A stretch of DNA of 64,000 bases, from positions 62,001-126,000 of the forward strand of contig CAVUAI010000062.1 in NCBI GenBank assembly GCA_963739385.1, in the 5' to 3' direction. How positions within the stretch are numbered: position 1 is the stretch's first letter; each line of letters opens with the position of its first letter. The stretch comes from VAZQ01 sp963739385 (GTDB lineage Bacteria > Pseudomonadota > Alphaproteobacteria > Rhizobiales > Xanthobacteraceae). The translations under genes were made by a program, and so were the position numbers. The notes beneath the pieces are model-generated. The model saw nothing but the letters and a program-made list of their open reading frames with translations. It did not search any database and had not been told where the DNA came from. Below, one piece after another: positions 16,858 through 25,717 of this stretch.

Positions 16858-17016
16858 ATGGCAGATAGGGGCATCATTATCGGCCGTGCGATCAATCTCA
16901 CAGGAATGATTGGAGTGATGGCGGGAATTGTCTTATTCGCTTCCGCGATTGTGCTGCTCCTATTTCGACGTGGCTTTGGCTTTGATCTTTCGAGCGCGTT
17001 TCGCTGGTTCTGGTAG
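16858..17016 (+). CDS. Small membrane protein between two transposases
   Basis: A 52-residue frame (MADRGIIIGRAINLTGMIG...) has one strong transmembrane helix (about 15-37) and a short basic/aromatic tail. GGGAG seven bases before the ATG supports translation. It lies in the 16612-17085 gap between the IS110-type and IS1182-type genes. It could be an accessory gene of the block, a remnant, or chance coding. No family is recognised. Confidence 0.4.
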   Translation: MADRGIIIGRAINLTGMIGVMAGIVLFASAIVLLLFRRGFGFDLSSAFRWFW

Positions 17017-17085
17017 CTAGGGCGAAGTCGCTCAACCGTGTCCGCTTTCGGGCAAACCGGACATCGAGCCGACATCGCTCAACGA

Positions 17086-18708
17086 CCGAGTTTGACCGAC
17101 CCTGTGTGAAAACGCCTCTTTTGATGTGATTCTCGCGATATGATTCGCGGGAGGGTTGGATGAGGCGCTTCGTTGAAGGCACGGATCGCGGGCAGAGCAC
17201 GCTGTTTCCTGAATGCCTGGAAGACTGGATCGGCGAGGACAATCCCGTTCGGGTGATCGACGTCTTTGCCGACGAACTCGATCTTGCCGAGCTTGGGTTC
17301 CGCAGGGTCGATCCCGAGGTAACCGGGCGGCCTTCGTATCATCCGTCGGTCCTGCTGAAGCTCTACATCTACGGCTATCTCAACCGGGTTCAGTCGAGCC
17401 GCCGGCTCGAGCGTGAGGCCGGACGCAACGTTGAGGTCATGTGGCTGACGGGTCGGCTCGTTCCCGACCACAAGACCATTGCCGATTTCCGTAGGGACAA
17501 TGGTACTGCCATCCGCGAAGTGTGCGCACGCTTCATCGCGCTGTGCCGCACAATGGGCCTGCTCACGGAAGCCTGCGTCGCGATCGACGGCAGCAAGTTC
17601 AAGGCGGTGAACAACCGCGATAAGAACTTCACGCGCGCCAAGATGGACCGACGCATGGCGCAGATCAAGGAGAGCGTCGCGCGCTATCTGCAGCAGCTCG
17701 ACACTGCCGACCGGCAGGAGCCGTCCGAGGCGCTCAAGACCAAGACGAGCCGCCTGAAAGAGAAGATCGAGAAGCTGAAGGAGGAGATGCAGCGTCTCGA
17801 GATTCTCAAGATGAAAATGCTCGCCACACCGGACCAGCAGATCTCGCTGACCGATCCCGATTCCCGCTCGATGGCGACGAGCGGCCGCGGTTCCGGCGTT
17901 GTCGGCTACAATGTCCAGGTCGCCGTCGACACCGAGCATCATCTGATCATCACGCATGAGGTGACCAACGTCGGTAACGACCGGTCGCAGCTTTCGCCCG
18001 TGGCCAAGCGGGCGAAGGCGACGCTGGAAGTGGAGAACCTCGATGCCGTCGCCGATCGCGGCTACTTCGACAGCGAGGAGATTCTGGCGTGCGAGGAAGC
18101 GGGCATCACGGTCACGCTGCCCAAGCCGATGACCTCGGGCATCAACGTCAGAGGGCGGTTCGGCAAACAGGACTTCCGTTACGTGGCGGAGCAGGACGTT
18201 TACATTTGCCCTGCCGGTGAAAGGCTCGCCTACCACTACACGAACGAAGAACATGGATTGGTCCTGCGCCGCTACTGGACCAACGCCTGTCAGAGTTGCG
18301 CCATCAAGCACAGCTGCACCACCGGCAAAGAGCGTCGGATCACCCGATGGGAGCACGAGCATGTTCTCGAAGCGGTGCAGCGCCGGCTTGACGAGCATCC
18401 GGAGAAGATGCGCCAGCGGCGCGAGACGGTCGAGCACCCGTTTGGCACCATCAAGGCCCGGATGGGCGCCACTCACTTCCTGATGAAGACGCTGCCAAAG
18501 GTCGCCACCGAGATGGCACTGCACGTGCTGGCCTACAATCTGACCCGCGTCATGAACATCATGGGCATCCAGCCGCTCGTGGCGGTGATGAGGGCATAGT
18601 CGCCGCCAGACCGAAAAGCTGCCAAATTCGGAAAAGACATCTCGCCGAAATGGTGGGGCGTCAATTGCTCCTACCAAGGCGTTTTTACACGACCAAGACC
18701 CAACTCGG
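17086..18708 (+). mobile_element. IS1182-type insertion sequence with imperfect terminal inverted repeats
   Basis: The left end 17086-17117 (CCGAGTT...GTGTgAAAACGCCT) and right end 18677-18708, read in reverse complement (CCGAGTT...GTGTaAAAACGCCT), share 7 outer bases and a run near the inner edge, with a diverged middle, giving ends about 32 bp long. The element is about 1.6 kb and contains one transposase gene. I see no clear direct target duplication next to the ends (acga on the left, acat on the right), so either the ends are slightly off or the element is old. Confidence 0.75.
17160..18599 (+). CDS. IS1182-family (IS5-like) transposase
   Basis: The 479-residue protein has an N-terminal DUF772-type domain (FVEGTDRGQSTLFPECLEDW...PSYHPSVLLKLYIYGYLNRVQSSRRLE). 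Then comes the first catalytic Asp in CVAIDGSKFKAVNN, a coiled-coil insertion (about 195-222), VADRGYFDSEEI with the second Asp, and a C-terminal Glu region RRETVEHPFGTIKARMG. A CX2C/HXC-like segment (CQSCAIKHSC) lies before it. This is the usual layout of full-length IS1182 transposases, so the gene is probably functional. It sits inside the inverted repeats listed for the element. Confidence 0.92.
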   Translation: MRRFVEGTDRGQSTLFPECLEDWIGEDNPVRVIDVFADELDLAELGFRRVDPEVTGRPSYHPSVLLKLYIYGYLNRVQSSRRLEREAGRNVEVMWLTGRLVPDHKTIADFRRDNGTAIREVCARFIALCRTMGLLTEACVAIDGSKFKAVNNRDKNFTRAKMDRRMAQIKESVARYLQQLDTADRQEPSEALKTKTSRLKEKIEKLKEEMQRLEILKMKMLATPDQQISLTDPDSRSMATSGRGSGVVGYNVQVAVDTEHHLIITHEVTNVGNDRSQLSPVAKRAKATLEVENLDAVADRGYFDSEEILACEEAGITVTLPKPMTSGINVRGRFGKQDFRYVAEQDVYICPAGERLAYHYTNEEHGLVLRRYWTNACQSCAIKHSCTTGKERRITRWEHEHVLEAVQRRLDEHPEKMRQRRETVEHPFGTIKARMGATHFLMKTLPKVATEMALHVLAYNLTRVMNIMGIQPLVAVMRA

Positions 18709-18799
18709 ACATCCGCCGCCACCCATCGGAAGACAGCTGCGCCTCCCGGAGTGCTATGGTCATCTGATGCCCTGTTCCTGGGCTTGGGGTTGGACACAC

Positions 18800-19774
18800 A
18801 TGAGGCGGCGCGAATTTCTCGGTATGCTTGGCGCTGGAGCTGCGTGGCCGCTCACGGCGCGCGCGCAGCAGGCGGGAAAGCTACCGACCATCGGCTTTCT
18901 GGGAACGGCCTCGGCTTCGGCCTGGGGCCCCTGGACCGCCGCTTTTGTGCAGCGGCTGCGCGCGCTCGACTGGATCGAGGGCCGCACCGTGGCGATCGAG
19001 TATCGCTGGGCGGAGGGACGTACCGAACGCTATGCCGAGATCGCGGCCGAGTTCGTCCGGCTCAAGGTGGATATCATCGTCACGTCGGGAAGCGCCGTCC
19101 TCGCAGCAAGTCAGGCGACATCGGTCATCCCGATCGTGTTCGCGGTGGCGAACGACCCACTCGGCAGCGGCTTGGTCGCGAGCCTGTCACGACCGGGCGG
19201 CAACGTCACCGGCTTGTCGGCACAGCAATCCGATCTTGTTAGCAAGCGGCTCGAACTTTTGCGCGAGGTTGTCCCCGGTTTTCGCCAGTTGGGTATCATG
19301 GCCAATGTTGGCTATCCCGCCGCAGTGCTTGAAATGGACGAGGTGCAGGGCACGGCCCGCACCTTCGGCTTTGAAGTCGCCAAACTTGAAATCCGGCGAC
19401 CCGAGGATATCGCTCCCGCCTTCGAGGCGCTCAAGGGTCGCGCGGACGCTCTTTATGTCTGTTCCGACCCGTTCGTGAACGCCAACCGGATTCGCATCAA
19501 CACCCTGGCGCTCGTCGCGCGGCTGCCGACGAGTTACGCCCACCGCGAGTACGTCGATGCGGGTGGTCTGATGTCCTATGGGCCAAACTTCGCTGACCTG
19601 TTTCGGCGTTCTGCCGAACTTGTCGATAAGGTTCTGCGCGGGACGAAGCCGGCTGACATCCCCGTCGAGCAGCCGACCAAATTTGAGTTCGTGATCAATC
19701 TGAAAACCGCCAAGACACTCGGCCTCGACGTGCCATCGATGCTGCTCGCCCACGCCGACGAGGTGATCGAATGA
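18800..19774 (+). CDS. ABC_sub_bind family solute-binding protein 3
   Basis: The 324-residue protein has the leader MRRREFLGMLGAGAAWPLTARAQQ. Its core is strongly similar to gene 2 (RALDWIEGRTVAIEYRWAEGRTERY, ATSVIPIVFAVANDPLGSGLVASLSRPGGNVTG, ADIPVEQPTKFEFVINLKTAKTLGL) and it shares the terminal ADEVIE with its two paralogues. It starts about 90 bp after the IS1182 right end and lacks a strong ribosome site, so the insertion may have separated it from its original promoter or upstream partner. Its stop is 25 bp from the right half of the interrupted repeat A. Confidence 0.88.
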   Translation: MRRREFLGMLGAGAAWPLTARAQQAGKLPTIGFLGTASASAWGPWTAAFVQRLRALDWIEGRTVAIEYRWAEGRTERYAEIAAEFVRLKVDIIVTSGSAVLAASQATSVIPIVFAVANDPLGSGLVASLSRPGGNVTGLSAQQSDLVSKRLELLREVVPGFRQLGIMANVGYPAAVLEMDEVQGTARTFGFEVAKLEIRRPEDIAPAFEALKGRADALYVCSDPFVNANRIRINTLALVARLPTSYAHREYVDAGGLMSYGPNFADLFRRSAELVDKVLRGTKPADIPVEQPTKFEFVINLKTAKTLGLDVPSMLLAHADEVIE

Positions 19775-19799
19775 CCGCTTGTGGCACTTCTCGGCCCTC

Positions 19800-19904
19800 G
19801 AACCAAAGCCACACCAGGTCAATAAGTTGCTAGTGTCCTTCAATTCCGAAGTTCGCAAACCAGCGTGCCTCACAATGATGCGAACTTCGGAATCGGGATA
19901 CTAG
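19800..19904. repeat. Right arm of repeat A plus complete repeat B (second copy)
   Basis: From 19800 the sequence matches the intact unit from about 2453 onward: gaaccaaagccacac-agg, the 12-bp link, then repeat B at 19830-19904 with about two changes in 75 bp. The left arm of the same unit is 6.4 kb upstream at 13359-13391. So the block 13392-19799 interrupts one repeat unit. moxR starts 36 bp after the repeat. Confidence 0.85.
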
Positions 19905-19940
19905 CAGCGGGGCAGACAATCTCTAGAGTCGGGCATAGCC

Positions 19941-20786
19941 ATGCGTTTCGAAGGAACCAGCGCCTACGTCGCCACCGACGACCTCAAGGTCGCGGTCAAT
20001 GCCGCAATCACGCTCGAACGCCCATTGCTGGTCAAAGGCGAGCCTGGGACCGGCAAGACGGTGCTCGCGCTCGAGGTCGCCAAGAGCATCGCCGCGCCCC
20101 TCATCGAGTGGCACATCAAGTCGACCACCAAGGCGCTGCAGGGACTCTACGAATATGACGCCGTGTCGCGGCTGCGTGACAGCCAGCTCGGCGACGAGCG
20201 CGTGCACGATATCCGCAACTACATCAAGCGCGGCAAGCTGTGGGACGCCTTCGTCGCCGATGCGCGCCCGGTGCTGCTGATCGATGAGATCGACAAGGCA
20301 GACATCGAATTCCCCAATGATCTGTTGCAGGAACTCGACCGGATGGAGTTCTTCGTCTACGAGACCGGCGAGACCATCAAGGCGCGACGGCGTCCGATCG
20401 TGGTGATCACGTCGAACAACGAGAAGGAACTGCCGGACGCGTTCCTGCGCCGATGCTTCTTCCACTACATCCGCTTCCCCGATGCCGATACCATGCGTGC
20501 GATCATCGAGGTGCATTTCCCCGGCATCAAGCAGCGCCTGGTGTCAGAGGCGCTCAGGCTGTTCTACGAGATCCGTGACGTACCCGGGATGAAGAAGAAG
20601 CCCTCGACCTCGGAACTGCTGGACTGGCTCAAGCTGCTGATGGTCGAGGATATCGGGCCTGAGATTTTGCGCGAGCGGGACCCAAAGAAGCTCATTCCGC
20701 CGCTGCACGGCGCGCTCATCAAGAACGAGCAGGACGTCCACCTGTTCGAGCGCCTCGCGTTCATGACTCGAAGAGAAAGCCGCTGA
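19941..20786 (+). CDS. MoxR-family AAA+ ATPase
   Basis: The 281-residue protein shows Walker A GEPGTGKT (33-40), Walker B VLLIDEIDKAD (111-121), sensor-1 region VVITSNNEKELPDAFLRRC and a C-terminal lid domain with PSTSELLDWLKLL. MoxR ATPases act as chaperones with a von Willebrand factor A (VWA) partner to activate or load metal centres into complexes. This subtype usually has a CoxE-like VWA gene immediately downstream. Here the next gene is a convergent oxidoreductase, and the only CoxE-like gene is at 38297-39472, about 17.5 kb away. The ATG at 19941 is typical for the subtype. Confidence 0.9.
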   Translation: MRFEGTSAYVATDDLKVAVNAAITLERPLLVKGEPGTGKTVLALEVAKSIAAPLIEWHIKSTTKALQGLYEYDAVSRLRDSQLGDERVHDIRNYIKRGKLWDAFVADARPVLLIDEIDKADIEFPNDLLQELDRMEFFVYETGETIKARRRPIVVITSNNEKELPDAFLRRCFFHYIRFPDADTMRAIIEVHFPGIKQRLVSEALRLFYEIRDVPGMKKKPSTSELLDWLKLLMVEDIGPEILRERDPKKLIPPLHGALIKNEQDVHLFERLAFMTRRESR

Positions 20787-20813
20787 AGCGCCCGGTATCC
20801 AATCGCGCGGGTG

Positions 20814-22469
20814 TCACGGCGTGCGCTTCGGACGCTCCCCGTCAACAGGCCAGGCCTGACGTTGCTCGTCCTCGACAACAGAGACATCGGAGGTATCAGC
20901 GCGCGAGACCCCGCGGGCGGAAGCCGCCGGCACCGCTTCCTCCACACCTGGGCTTACCGCCGCCGAGAGCACCTCGTGGCTCGCAACGGGATCGGCGGGC
21001 AATTCGGCCAGCGCCGGCTCTTCCGGCAATTTCCCGCGCGGCACGACGGCCCCGATCGATGCTTCCACGTCCGCCACCTCCTCCCCTGCGCGCAGCGCGG
21101 CGAGCTCTGCTTCACGCCGATCTTCGTCCTCGCGTTGGCGGGCCTGGCGGGCCTCGAATCGTTCGCGCGCGTCGAACCACCAGTAGAAGACTTGCATGGC
21201 GGCGCGCCCGAGCCGCCCGCCCGCCCAGACCAACTCGAAGGGTGCGAACAGCCGCCAGGCGTCGTCGCCATCGACGATCGCCTGCGCGATGATATTGCCG
21301 GCCATGGCGGTGGTGTTGAGACCGTGGCCGCCGAACGCGCTTGCGAGCCACACGCCGGGCAGCAGCTCGCCGATCTGGGGCATGCGGTGCAACGCGTTGC
21401 CGAGAACGCCCGACCATGCGTACTCGGCCTCCACCGGCCCGAGCTGCGGAAAGATCGCGGCGATATCGGCTTGCAGCCTTGGCACAACCCGCCGCGGGTC
21501 GCCCTCCCACGTGGTCGAGTGCCCCGACCAGAGCAGCCGATCGTTGCCGACGATCCGGTAGTGATTGTTGGCGAGATCGGTATCGGTCACGGCGCCACGA
21601 TAGGAAACCGCCTCGGCAAGCCGGGGCCCGAGCGGCACGGTGGTGATCGCATAACCCCAGATCGGCATCAGCGTGCCGGCGACGCGCGGCATCAAGGCGC
21701 CAAGGTGGACGTTGCAGGCCAGCACGATATGGCCGGAGCGTACGCGTCCAGACGGCGTGGTGATCCGCTTGCGCACGCCCTCAAGCTCGAGCGAAAGCGC
21801 GGGCGTTTCCTCAAAGATGCGGGCGCCCGCCCCTTCCGCCGCGTCCGCCAGCCCGAGCGCGTAGTTGAGCGGATGGATGTGGAATGCGCGCGGAAAATGC
21901 ATGGCATGGAAATAGTGGGTGGTCCTCAGCACCTCCCTGACCTGCTCGGTTGACCAGCCCTCAACCTCAACCCCGAGATCCTCCCGGTAGCGCTCGACGT
22001 CCGCGAGCAGCTCGTCGCCATTGTCGACCTTCGACGCCTTCAGCCATCCGGCCATGGGGGCGACGCCAGCCATGCGAGCCTCCGCGATGGTCGTGCTGAC
22101 ATATCTGAGACCCATCTCGGAAAGCTGCCACAGCGCCTTCGCATGGTCCCAGCCGACGCGGCTGATGATCCTGTCGATGGATTCGCCGAAGCCGGGAAGG
22201 ACGAAGCCGTCGTTGCGACCGGATGCGTTCCAGGCGATGCGCCGACTCTCCAACAGCGCGACCGACCACCCACGCCGCGCGATCTCGCGCGCGGCGGTAA
22301 GTCCGGCAAGGCCCGCGCCGATCACGCAGACGTCGACATCAAGATCGAAGGTAAGCGGCCCGCGCACGGAAGTCGGGACCATGGTCGCGGTGTACCAGGT
22401 CGGCGCATAGGACGCCCGCTCGGGCGCGTTCACGTTTTCTTCCTCTGAGTTCAACTCGTTGCCCGACAT
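20814..22469 (-). CDS. FAD-dependent amine/amino-acid oxidoreductase (DadA/glycine-oxidase type)
   Basis: The ~551-residue protein has a dinucleotide-binding motif VDVCVIGAGLAGLTAAREIARRG (GxGxxG at 51-56), then SGRNDGFVLPGFG and a C-terminal FGGHGLNTTAMAGNIIAQAI typical of DAO-fold flavoproteins of the GbcB/puuB group that oxidise amines or amino acids. After the fold (about residue 450) comes a Glu/Arg-rich helix and an acidic Ala/Val/Pro tail of ~100 residues not seen in the core family. The start at 22469 is chosen over longer frames; ATG at residue 30 is another option. The physiological substrate cannot be read from the sequence. Confidence 0.82.
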   Translation of the reverse strand: MSGNELNSEEENVNAPERASYAPTWYTATMVPTSVRGPLTFDLDVDVCVIGAGLAGLTAAREIARRGWSVALLESRRIAWNASGRNDGFVLPGFGESIDRIISRVGWDHAKALWQLSEMGLRYVSTTIAEARMAGVAPMAGWLKASKVDNGDELLADVERYREDLGVEVEGWSTEQVREVLRTTHYFHAMHFPRAFHIHPLNYALGLADAAEGAGARIFEETPALSLELEGVRKRITTPSGRVRSGHIVLACNVHLGALMPRVAGTLMPIWGYAITTVPLGPRLAEAVSYRGAVTDTDLANNHYRIVGNDRLLWSGHSTTWEGDPRRVVPRLQADIAAIFPQLGPVEAEYAWSGVLGNALHRMPQIGELLPGVWLASAFGGHGLNTTAMAGNIIAQAIVDGDDAWRLFAPFELVWAGGRLGRAAMQVFYWWFDARERFEARQARQREDEDRREAELAALRAGEEVADVEASIGAVVPRGKLPEEPALAELPADPVASHEVLSAAVSPGVEEAVPAASARGVSRADTSDVSVVEDEQRQAWPVDGERPKRTP

Positions 22470-22610
22470 GGTAGAGCATTTTCCGCCTGGGTCGACACGG
22501 GGGCGCGCGGCAAGACGGGTGTGAAAGCCGCGGGATGGCGCGGCGCTTTCGGATTCCACGACACTGCAAATCGTCCTAGAGTCATGCACACGCAAACGAA
22601 TGGCGGTGCT

Positions 22611-23138
22611 ATGCGCCTGTTACTGCTGCGACATGCCAAGACCGAGAAGGCCGAACCTGGGATGCGCGATCACGTCCGCCGCCTCACGGAACGCGGCGAG
22701 CACGATGCGCCGGTGCTCGGCGCCTACATGGCGCGCCACAAGCTCGTTCCCGATCGCGTCCTGGTGTCGACGGCTGAGCGTACGCGGCAGACATGGGAGC
22801 ACCTCGCACCGACGCTGTCCGCCAGGCCAAGGGTGACATACGAGGACCGCCTTTATGATGCCGGCGCGGACGCAATCCTCGCTCTCGTGCGGAAAACCGA
22901 GCCGGAGGTGCGCGCCTTGCTGGTGATCGGTCACAATCCCGGCCTGCACGACCTTGCCCGGTTGCTGATCGCGTCAGGTGACGTCGAGGCGCGCGAACGG
23001 CTCAACGAAGGCCTCCCCACGTCGGGGCTCGCGGTGATCGATTTTGCCGGCGATAACTGGCGCAAGCTGCACCCGCAGGGCGGGCGGCTCGAGCGTTTCG
23101 TCAGTCCCCGCTCGCTCGCCACCGCCGACCGAGTGTGA
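22611..23138 (+). CDS. SixA-like phosphohistidine phosphatase
   Basis: The 175-residue protein has the histidine-phosphatase signature RHAKTEKAEPG at the very N-terminus (nucleophile H8) and the second catalytic His in VIGHNPGLHDLA (H108), as in SixA, a small phosphatase acting on phosphohistidines of phosphotransfer proteins. Its small size and lack of extra domains favour SixA over phosphoglycerate mutases. The start is taken at the ATG at 22611; an in-frame ATG at 22584 is possible. It is divergent from the FAD enzyme with a 141-bp gap. Confidence 0.85.
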   Translation: MRLLLLRHAKTEKAEPGMRDHVRRLTERGEHDAPVLGAYMARHKLVPDRVLVSTAERTRQTWEHLAPTLSARPRVTYEDRLYDAGADAILALVRKTEPEVRALLVIGHNPGLHDLARLLIASGDVEARERLNEGLPTSGLAVIDFAGDNWRKLHPQGGRLERFVSPRSLATADRV

Positions 23139-23339
23139 AGGAACCCGCGCGCGGCTTTGCGGCTCCGCGAGCATCCCTGCTCGCGGCCGGTGGCGGGTCC
23201 GGGCATTGCCGATAGACCGCGGTGCCGGACCGGACGAACGCTGCCGGTCGGGGCAGGACGGCGGCCACACACCCACTCACGGTTCGCGCCCCGGCGTGGC
23301 AGTATGCGCCAAAACCAAGTCAGAGAGAGGGACGGTGCC

Positions 23340-23774
23340 ATGTACAAGAAAATCCTGGTTCCGATCGACCTCGCGGATGCGGACCTCGCCAAGCCCGCAG
23401 TCGCGACGGCCTTGATGATGGCTGGTGAATCACAAGGCACGATGCGGCTGGTCAACGTGCTGCCGCTGACGCCGGTGATGCTGGCCGAGTACGTGCCGCC
23501 CGACTTCGAGGTGCAGCAGCGCAAGGCGGCGGAAGATGCGCTCGCCATCGTGGTCAAGGAAACCGGCCTCGATCCCGCGCGGGTCTCGTCGACGGTGCGC
23601 CAGGGCGGCATCTACCAGGAAATCCTGGAAGAGGCGAACGCCATCCAGGCCGATCTCATCGTCATGAGCTCGCACCGGCCGCAGCGTCACGCCGTTCGCA
23701 CCTACTTTCTCGGCTCCAATGCCGGCCACGTCGTGCGCTACGCCAAGTGCTCGGTGCTGGTCGTGAGGAACTGA
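23340..23774 (+). CDS. Universal stress protein (UspA family)
   Basis: The 144-residue protein starts MYKKILVPIDLADADLA and ends LGSNAGHVVRYAKCSVLVVRN, the ATP-binding-type G-rich loop of UspA proteins, with DLIVMSSHRP before it. A GAGAGAGGGA purine tract precedes the ATG. The upstream in-frame extension from 23157 is low in coding character and is excluded. Usp proteins help cells survive starvation and low oxygen. It follows the SixA-like gene on the same strand after about 200 bp. Confidence 0.88.
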   Translation: MYKKILVPIDLADADLAKPAVATALMMAGESQGTMRLVNVLPLTPVMLAEYVPPDFEVQQRKAAEDALAIVVKETGLDPARVSSTVRQGGIYQEILEEANAIQADLIVMSSHRPQRHAVRTYFLGSNAGHVVRYAKCSVLVVRN

Positions 23775-23871
23775 AAGGCGCACCCGCCCGGCTCATCTGG
23801 CTGCGGATCGCTGCCGCAGAACCAGTCCTGCCGGGCGCCCCTTGGCGGGCAGCTACCTTTTGTATTTGCGC

Positions 23872-24410
23872 TTGACTACATATCGCATTTGAGTTACAGC
23901 TGGTCATCCTCGCTCATGAGGGGCGTCTCCGGAGACGATCCTGACGGCGGAGCGGGGAGTGGCGGCGACCGCGGCTCGTAACCGCGGACACGAAACGCCC
24001 GGTGCCGCGGCCGGCAGATATGCCAGGTTGCGTGGAGCCTTCGCACCGGAACCGGCGGCAACGCCGGCGATGGAAGCGGTTCCTGGGCCGACAACGCCAC
24101 GGTGGAGCACCGAGAGGCGGCCTCCCGGTTGCGCGGGAGGGCCCATGCCTCGCAAGCGTGGCGTCGCGCCCTACGAGCGCGATGGAGTCAAGGCTGGAGC
24201 CTCTCGTTGCTCCACCCACCCCTCGCTTGGTTTGGGGGGCGGCTGCCAAGAAGAAGTTCAAGAACCCGCACCCGGACTGGGTACGGGAATGAAGAAACTG
24301 CGCTGTTTGACATCGTGAAGACGGAAAGACGCGAGGCGCAGCGGCAAGGTCGCGCTCCGCTCCATCGCGTCGGCGGCAACGCCCTCGGATCACGGCCGAG
24401 GGCGCGCCTC
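23872..24410 (+). ncRNA. Gene-free region rich in perfect hairpins, candidate structured RNA
   Basis: The gap 23775-24466 holds no frame with believable protein features. It does carry several perfect hairpins: CGTCTCC/GGAGACG (23924-23937), CCGGCG-GCAA-CGCCGG with a GNRA-type tetraloop (24052-24067), CCTCCCG/CGGGAGG (24121-24140), and a 9-bp stem CGCCCTCGG/CCGAGGGCG (24380-24404). A TTGACT box near 23873 could be a -35 element, but a good -10 is lacking. I do not see RNase P, tmRNA or SRP signatures. Frames across it, such as one starting MPRKRGVAPYERDG, look accidental. The boundaries are approximate. Confidence 0.35.
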
Positions 24411-24466
24411 GGCGCGTCTCGTCGACAGGTGCCGGCGCGCGATCCGCAATGCGGCCCGGCGGGTGC

Positions 24467-25705
24467 TCACGGCGAGGCGTCGGGGGATAATTTGTCCACC
24501 CGCCGCAGCTGCGGGAACATCCACATCCAGATCACCATGACCACGATCGTGCCGAAACCGCCGATCAGCGCGGAGGGTACGGCGCCGAGGGCCGCCGCAA
24601 CCGCCCCGGCGCGAAATTCACCGAGCGATCCCGAGGAGCCCGTGAACATCGAGTTGACCGCCATCACGCGACCCAGCATGTCATAGGGCGTGCGCATCTG
24701 TACCAGCGACTGCCGGATGACGACGCTGACGGCGTCGCAGGCGCCGTAGACCATGAGCGCGAGGAATGAAAGTGTGATCGAGGTCGACAATCCGAACACG
24801 AAGCTAGCCACTCCGAACATTCCGACCGCCGTGAACATGATGCGCCCGGCGCTGCGATCGATGGCGCGATGCGCCAGCACGATCGAGATGGCGAGCGCCC
24901 CCACTGCAGGCGCCGATCGCAGCAGGCCAAGCGCCCAGGGGCCGGCCTGGAGGATGTCGCGGGCATAGATCGGCAGCAGGGCTGTCACACCGCCGAGCAG
25001 CACGGCAAAGAGGTCAAGCGAGATGGCGCCGAGCAGGATCGGATGGCTGCGGATATATTTGAAGCCCGCGAACAGCGTCTCCAGGCTGACCGGTCTGCGC
25101 TCCTCCTTGCGAGGAGCGACGCGCACGAAGCCGATCAGCACGCCGGCGGCGACGAAGAAGACCGTGCACGTCGCGTAAACGACGGCCGGCCCGAAACCGT
25201 ACAACAGACCGCCGATCGAGGGCCCGCAAATCACCGCCGTCTGCTGCGCGGAGGCCGAGGCTGCGATCGCACGCGGCAGCAGCAGAGTTGGCACAATGCC
25301 CGGCAGCAGCGAATGCATGGTCGGGATCTCGAAGGCGCGCGCCGTTCCCGACAGGAAGAGGATGGCGAACATGGTTTCACGGTCGAGCCAGCCCTGCGCC
25401 GTCCCCACCGCGAGCGCCAGCGCCGCCAGCGCCTTTCCGGCCTGGCAGACGGCGGCGACCACCCGGCGGTCGACGAGGTCCAGCACCTGCCCGGCGATGA
25501 CGGAGGTTGCGAGCAGCGGGAAGAATTGCACCAGCCCGACCAGACCGAGGTCAAACGGGTCGTCGGTGAGGGCATAGATCTGCCAGCCGACCGCCACCCC
25601 CTGCATCATGAAGGCGCCGTTGGTGAACGTGCGCGCGCACCAGAACCGCACAAAGGAGCGGTGGTGCGAGAGGCGCGGGGATGAAGTGGCGGCGGGGTCG
25701 GTCAC
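24467..25705 (-). CDS. MFS transporter (EntS/YgaY-like)
   Basis: The 412-residue protein has 12 predicted membrane helices. It shows the MFS-type loop QVLDLVDRRVVAAV after helix 2 and a central loop around RVAPRKEERRP, resembling the MFS_3 / enterobactin-exporter branch. It begins with GTG at 25705 (revealed by the CAC complement). It lies downstream of the dioxygenase genes on the same strand, so it may export products or import substrate for that pathway. An inverted repeat separates it from the beta-subunit gene, so it could also be expressed on its own. Confidence 0.85.
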   Translation of the reverse strand: MTDPAATSSPRLSHHRSFVRFWCARTFTNGAFMMQGVAVGWQIYALTDDPFDLGLVGLVQFFPLLATSVIAGQVLDLVDRRVVAAVCQAGKALAALALAVGTAQGWLDRETMFAILFLSGTARAFEIPTMHSLLPGIVPTLLLPRAIAASASAQQTAVICGPSIGGLLYGFGPAVVYATCTVFFVAAGVLIGFVRVAPRKEERRPVSLETLFAGFKYIRSHPILLGAISLDLFAVLLGGVTALLPIYARDILQAGPWALGLLRSAPAVGALAISIVLAHRAIDRSAGRIMFTAVGMFGVASFVFGLSTSITLSFLALMVYGACDAVSVVIRQSLVQMRTPYDMLGRVMAVNSMFTGSSGSLGEFRAGAVAAALGAVPSALIGGFGTIVVMVIWMWMFPQLRRVDKLSPDASP

Positions 25706-25717
25706 GACGTGCAGCTC

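Noticed and set aside
15652..17016. Plus-strand frame over the IS110 transposase
   Set aside because: Antisense to a complete DEDD transposase. Only its last 52 codons, with a separate ATG and GGGAG box at 16858, are kept as a tentative small gene.
17079..18797. Minus-strand frame (572 codons) over the IS1182 transposase
   Set aside because: The transposase on the plus strand has complete catalytic and domain motifs and lies within the element's inverted repeats.
24002..24686. Small proteins in the 23.8-24.5 kb gap
   Set aside because: Frames are short, Arg/Gly-rich, overlap in several registers and have no ribosome site or family motif.
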